The position numbers and the translations under genes are program-made. Shown here one piece after another: positions 58,144 through 64,000 of a stretch of DNA of 64,000 nt. The stretch is taken from the NCBI GenBank assembly GCA_034190875.2, contig CM067354.1, positions 48,360,401-48,424,400 of the forward strand. Direction: 5' to 3'. Within the stretch, counting starts at the first letter, position 1. Every line of letters begins with the position of its first letter. The notes beneath the pieces were generated by a model. That model saw only the letters and a program-made list of their open reading frames with translations. It did not search any database and was not told where the DNA came from. Origin of the DNA: Urechis unicinctus. Its lineage: Eukaryota > Annelida > Polychaeta > Xenopneusta > Urechidae.

Positions 58144-58355
58144 ATGGATCCCCTCCAACTCGTCACTTCCAATGGATCCCCTCCAACTCGTCACTTCCAA
58201 TGGATCCCCTCCAACTCGTCACTTCCAATGGATTCCCTCCATCTCGTCACTTCCAATGGATCCCCTCGAATTCATCACTTCCAATGGATCCCCTCCAACT
58301 CGTCACTTCAAATGATTCCCCTCCAACTCGTCACTTCCAAACGATCCGCTCCAAC
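58144..58355. repeat. 28-bp GGATCC minisatellite without Polinton, unit 3
   Basis: About seven units leading directly into the CSPG-like exon with no element in between. It lacks the variant units that flank both Polintons. Confidence 0.9.
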
Positions 58356-58800
58356 TCGTAACCGCTGTTGTGGCCTTTCTCAATATTCCCATACAGAAAG
58401 CTGAAGATGGAGTATTTGATGAAGTAGTTCTTGTAGGGTGCATTGGACGTAAAGGCGAGGCTGGTGTTGTTTATGAGTCTCGTTGCACCTTGAGTTATTT
58501 CCATACCAGAACACATGTTCAGATGAAGTTGCAACGGTTCAGCGATGATGTTTAGAAGGACAAAACCGCTCCAATCTTTACGATCCAAAACGTCGATTTT
58601 TATAGATTGGTTCCGCGATCCACGGTGAACAAAGTCAACGTGCCCATCCAAGATATTCTGCTCTGTGAACATTTCTACCCGGCCTTTTCGACCGTAGATT
58701 TGGAGTACTTCAAAGTAAGAAGTGACACGTTCATGAGAATATTGGATAGTATGTTGTAGATTGGTCGGGATGTCGTCGGGGTCCCGAAAGCTTAGTATTG
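58356..58800 (-). pseudogene. CSPG-repeat exon fragment, unit 3 (best preserved)
   Basis: One frame runs from about 58,800 leftward: 'SPSILSFRDPDDIPTNLQ', 'NILDGHVDFVHRGSRNQS', 'IKIDVLDRKDWSGFVLLN', 'EPLQLHLNMCSGMEITQG' and 'NYFIKYSIFSFLYGNIEKG'. This is one complete CSPG-type repeat followed by the start of the next, without the 25-bp loss seen in units 1 and 2. A TAA upstream near 58,840 and the minisatellite at the other end show that it is still only a fragment or a single exon with unclear borders. It would belong to a large secreted or membrane proteoglycan-like protein. Confidence 0.5.
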
Positions 58801-59689
<889 letters not shown>

Positions 59690-61015
59690 TTTTTGCAGTT
59701 GGAAGTTCTGATCATTTATATGCTCTGTGGTGATATGATCAGCCCTACGGATTTCGTGTGTGATATGTTGTCATGCTGTAATATGGTGGTATGGTTTGAT
59801 AAGGTCCCGAAGTGTAATATGTGGTCATGCAGTGATATATTGCAGTGTTGTAATATGTCCCTACTGTGTGATATGCTATCATGCAGTGATATGTTGCTAT
59901 GTTGTTACTTTGTCCCAGTGTCTAATATGTTGCCATTTTGTTGTATTGTCCCATTGTGTGATATGTTGCCATGTAGTGAGATATTGCCATGGAGTTATAG
60001 AGTCCCATTGTTTGATTTGTCGCCATGCAGTGACATGTTGCCATGGTGTAATATGGTCCCATTGTGTGATATGTTGCCATGCGGTGATATGTTGCAATGG
60101 TGTAATATGGTATCATTGTGTAATATGTTGTCATGCATTGATAGGTTGCTATGGTGTAATATGTACCCCCTATGTGATGCGTTGTCATGCATTTGTATGC
60201 TGCGATGGTGTAATATGGTCTCATTGTGTGATATGTTGTAATGCAGTGATATGTTGTCATTGTTTAATATGGTTCCATTGTGTGATATGCTGCAGTACAG
60301 GGAGATGTTGCCAACGTGTTATGAGATCCCATTATGTGATATGGTTTCATCCAATGATATGTTGCCATGGTTTAATATTGTCATATTGTGTGATATGGTG
60401 TCATGCAGTGATATGACGCTGTGGAGTATTATGGTCCCATTGTGTGATATGTTGCCATGTAGTGACATGTTGACATGGTGTTATATCGTCTTATTGTGTG
60501 ATATGTTGCCATATAATGACATGTTGACATGGTGTTATATCGTCTTATTGTGTGATATGTTGCCATATAATGACATGTTGACATGGTGTTATATCGCCCT
60601 ATTGTGTGATATGTTGCCATGGAGTGACATGTTGACATGGTGTTATATCGTCCTGTTGTGTGATGTGACCATGTAGTGACATTTGCAATGGTGTTACATT
60701 GTCCTATTGTGTAATATGTTGCCAGGTAGTGACATGTTGACATGGTGTTATATCGTCCTATTGTGTAATATGCTGCCATATAGTGATATGCTGCCATGGT
60801 TTAATATGTCCCCACTGTGTAATATGTTGTCATGTCCTAATATGTTGCTATGGTTTAATATGGTTCCAATGTGTGATATATTACCATGCAGTGATATTTT
60901 GCCATGGTGATATAGGGTCCCATCGTGTAATATGTTGCCATGTAGTGATATGTTGCCATGGTGATATAGGGTCTCATTGTGTGATATGTTGCCATGTAGC
61001 GATATGTTGCCATGG
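59690..61015. repeat. 54-bp TTGCCATG minisatellite, unit 3
   Basis: About 24 units, including a block of four near-identical TTGACATGGTGTTATATCG units at 60,465-60,660. Confidence 0.9.
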
Positions 61016-61496
61016 TTTAAGTTAGTTTCCAATACATTTGTGATATTTATATTCAGATGAAACCAACGCGCGACATTTATTGAGTCTGGAACCATTGTTT
61101 AACGTATATAAAATAGTTAAAAAATACATAATCTTATCAAACTACACATCCACAGTTTATGATAATGAAAGCAATGTCTATCTGACATACAATCCTTAAT
61201 AAATAGTAAAAGGAATCAAGTAGAAAAGTACCAGAATAATAACCAATGAATAGAAACGAACTGTAAAGCAGGAGAAGCACGATATCTACATGGAGCAATA
61301 TACGTTGTGACTTCCAGTGGTGCTGTCCATCTGAAGAGTATCATCAGTAAGACAGGTAACGATGTCCTGGAACAACACAGGTAAGACTCGCTATCAACAT
61401 GGTTTATAGACAGACAAGCATCCTACAAACTCACACATCCATACAAACATTCCAGCATGTAATCACACACGCACACACACGACGAAAATATGTTTA

Positions 61497-61498
<2 letters not shown>
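61016..61498. other. Unique spacer, unit 3
   Basis: Counterpart of 50,314-50,770, with only a vestigial CA tract. Nothing coding. Confidence 0.6.
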
Positions 61499-61765
<267 letters not shown>

Positions 61766-62071
61766 CATATAGGGTGTTTTTGGCAACATGTCGTATATGT
61801 TCGCTACCTCATTTTCGGTTGTCGACAGTTCTGATTTTCGCTTTTTCATCTGTCACATATAGTATAAACATTGTGTTTATTTTAAAACGAAGCAAATAAT
61901 TGATACTAAGTTCTTATTGCGAATTCATGAGTTAAAATGTTGTTTCGATTTTCCGTCCTTGCTGGTTTCATGAATATAGGTGTGTGCGGGCTGTCTTTTA
62001 ATCGCTCGTCGTATATTGCTCCCGAGTATGTTTGCATAATGGTTTGTATCATATGTATGCTATCTTTGTTT

Positions 62072-64000
62072 CTAATGCACATCTCCCTTCTCCCATTGAT
62101 ACCTCACCTTGTAAACTTTGACAGCTAGAAATGACATGTTGAAGAGAAACCAACATGACAGCAGCGCCCCTAAGGCTATGCAGTCGGCCACGTGACGAAC
62201 ACTCTCTGTCACGTGACCTACAGTTGCATGCCACAAGCAGACGGCGCTCATTAAGATGAAAGAGATCACGATGTAGAAATCCTGACAACAGAAGCACAAA
62301 TAACAGACACATTACTACGACTCGTAAACTAAGCACCACCATCCATTGACCAGTAGACCTTGAACTTACCACAACAACAGTCGTTATAAAAGAGGCGTGT
62401 CTTGAATTTTAAGGACCACCCATTCGTATTGATCATGACATTTTACTCGTATTGAATTGTAGTTTTCCAGCCTTTGATCTGACGCTTAATGATCCAGATA
62501 ATTGCAATTTCACATCGGCAATATCATCAAGAATATTCTGCGCTCAATGACCAATCAACAGCTTCACGATATGTTCATTGCGAAAGTCTGGTCAAGTTTA
62601 GAATGGCAATAATTCCCACCATGCTTGTCAGATATGAGACTTGAGGAGTATTCTTGGAAGCAGCCAGTTTGAATGTGATGTTCGAGAGAAGCAGGACAAA
62701 GGACATCTGGAGTCTGTTGGCCGTGAGGTCAGCGGGTACAGAGAAGGTCGTGAAGACGAGGCCACCTATAACAGTCTGTCATCAAACAGTCCTTTGCTGA
62801 GAAGTTCATGAGGATCAGACCTTTCGTCTTAACATTAGTGAGGGATTAAGTTGATGGGTATGTTGGTGAATGATTATATGACTGGGCGGGTATGTGCGTG
62901 ATTGATTATGTGATTGAGCGGGTCTTTACGTGAATGATTATATGATTAATCAGGTATGTGCGTGAATGATTAAGTAATTGATCGGTATGTGCGTGATTGA
63001 TTATTTGATTGAGCAGGTATGTGCTTGAATGATTACGTGATTGAGGGGGTATGTGCGTGAATGATTACCTGAGTAAGCAATGAGAGATACAGGTACGTTA
63101 ACTGACCCATACGCACACTGAAACACCAGACATCAACCTACCATGATGAAAAATATGTTCCACACAAAATACCTCCATTTTCTTGCAGCCTTACAAGAAA
63201 CAGATAGTATTGGTCTTGGGAAGCGAAACTTGTCAACATTGGTCATTTTGTACTGTACAGCTCCAGAACTGTCCTTCCTTTCACTCTGTTTGACCCCTTG
63301 CAGTCGGCGCAAGGGATTATAAATTCGTACGAAGATACGATTGTACAGCGTCCATTCTTGAGCATCTTTGAATCTATCCTCACTCAGAAGGCAGCTGCGC
63401 TGTTCTTCATCTTGGACGAGGACGACGTCATCAGCTGCGCGGTTTGACGTCACTGTGATGGTGAGATCCTATTGGGGACAGAAAATATTGGTCGGTAAGG
63501 GTAATTCCATTCCATTAAGTCTTGATAGCGACATATATTGGTTTCACTTTCTGTCTGTTTTCTTAGCATATCGAAACAGCACACCTGTTTTAGCAGACCC
63601 CTGTACCTAACGGACATCTTTAAATGACGGAACCACTTTCAAAGTTTCAAATGTTTCTTTTATATCGAGCTCTACACTTCCCGACCCCCCTTAACTGGTT
63701 TTTTTAATCTAATACCCGGTGCGATGTGAACGTTTGTATACTCTGACACAATCATGCTATATGTCTAGAGGATGCAATGTATCTCAACAACTTCTCAAAC
63801 GACTACATCTACCATGAAATTATTCGTGGATGATCATCAAAGGCGCGTGTACATACTGCGAAAGCTCTCCATCTTGTATTACCTGGGCATCAAACGGGTA
63901 ATCGTTGAGTTCCATGTGCTCATAGAACTTGCCCTTTACTGTTCTCCGCTCGTACACGGTAGCTTGACCGAGCGCGTCGTACGACACGACGTGCCATACC
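62072..64000 (-). CDS. Pentameric ligand-gated ion channel, copy 3 (runs off the window, intact so far)
   Basis: Exons on the minus strand: 6, 62,072-62,281; 5, 62,620-62,775; 4, 63,142-63,468; 3, from 63,883 to beyond the edge. All borders are GT-AG and every visible exon is open. Exon 4 is 327 bp and keeps the frame ('SERKDSSGAVQYKMTNVD') that copy 2 lost. M1-M2 includes 'FSVPADLTANRLQMSF'; M3 is 'FYIVISFILMSAVCLWHA' and M4 'ALGALLSCWFLFNMSFLA'. The loop between M3 and M4 is very short (about 15 residues), unlike the long cytoplasmic loop of typical animal receptors. Neither Cys-loop cysteine is present. Ligand and ion selectivity cannot be read from the sequence. Exons 1 and 2 lie outside the window. 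Confidence 0.87.
62855..63075. repeat. 32-bp minisatellite in channel intron 4, unit 3
   Basis: About six units of the GTATGTGCGTGAATGATT repeat, in the same intron position as in units 1 and 2. Confidence 0.82.

Overview
The window is animal nuclear DNA, probably from a mollusc or another lophotrochozoan (inference). The supports are: a gene split into six exons by GT-AG introns that encodes a pentameric ligand-gated ion channel (pLGIC); very abundant mini- and microsatellites; and two decayed Polinton/Maverick elements. No prokaryotic features, rRNA or convincing tRNA were seen.

Layout. A large unit is repeated in tandem with its gene on the minus strand. Reading the plus strand, each unit holds: a 28-bp GGATCC minisatellite; a fragment of a CSPG-repeat (chondroitin-sulfate-proteoglycan-like) coding exon; a 54-bp TTGCCATG minisatellite; CA/TA microsatellites; the pLGIC gene; further minisatellites with 56-, 44-, 18-, 73- and 40-bp periods; and a 48/64-bp satellite. 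Unit 1 runs about 13,785-35,398 and carries a 10.2-kb satellite. Unit 2 runs about 47,917-58,143 with only 0.45 kb of satellite. Unit 3 starts at 58,144 and leaves the window. The channel copies are at 17,235-22,979 (first exon lost), 51,386-55,193 (all six exons, one frameshift) and 62,072 to the edge (intact as far as seen).

Polintons. Element 1 (124-13,784) and element 2 (35,399-47,916) start AGTAGTATAG and end CTATACTACT, have inverted terminal repeats, and are flanked by GGATC inside the GGATCC minisatellite. They encode protein-primed DNA polymerase B with an HNH insert, a DDE integrase, a zinc-ribbon protein, an A32/FtsK-type packaging ATPase, a probable jelly-roll capsid protein, a 435-aa virion-type protein, a coiled-coil membrane protein, a beta-rich protein, a fibre-like protein, a YqaJ-type exonuclease (element 1 only) and several small membrane proteins. 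No adenovirus-type protease was seen. The genes form a left block on the minus strand and a right block of mixed orientation with overlapping or nearly touching ends.

History. Both elements share several identical lesions (stops in polymerase and integrase, frameshifts in three other genes) and the same flanking minisatellite variants. The simplest reading is one already-damaged insertion that was copied with its flank. Unit 3 lacks the element. The left end of unit 2 matches unit 1 and its right part matches unit 3, so unit 2 looks like a recombinant whose junction lies inside the 54-bp minisatellite. After duplication each element took its own damage, including a 27-nt insertion in element 2 that is an inverted copy of nearby flanking DNA.
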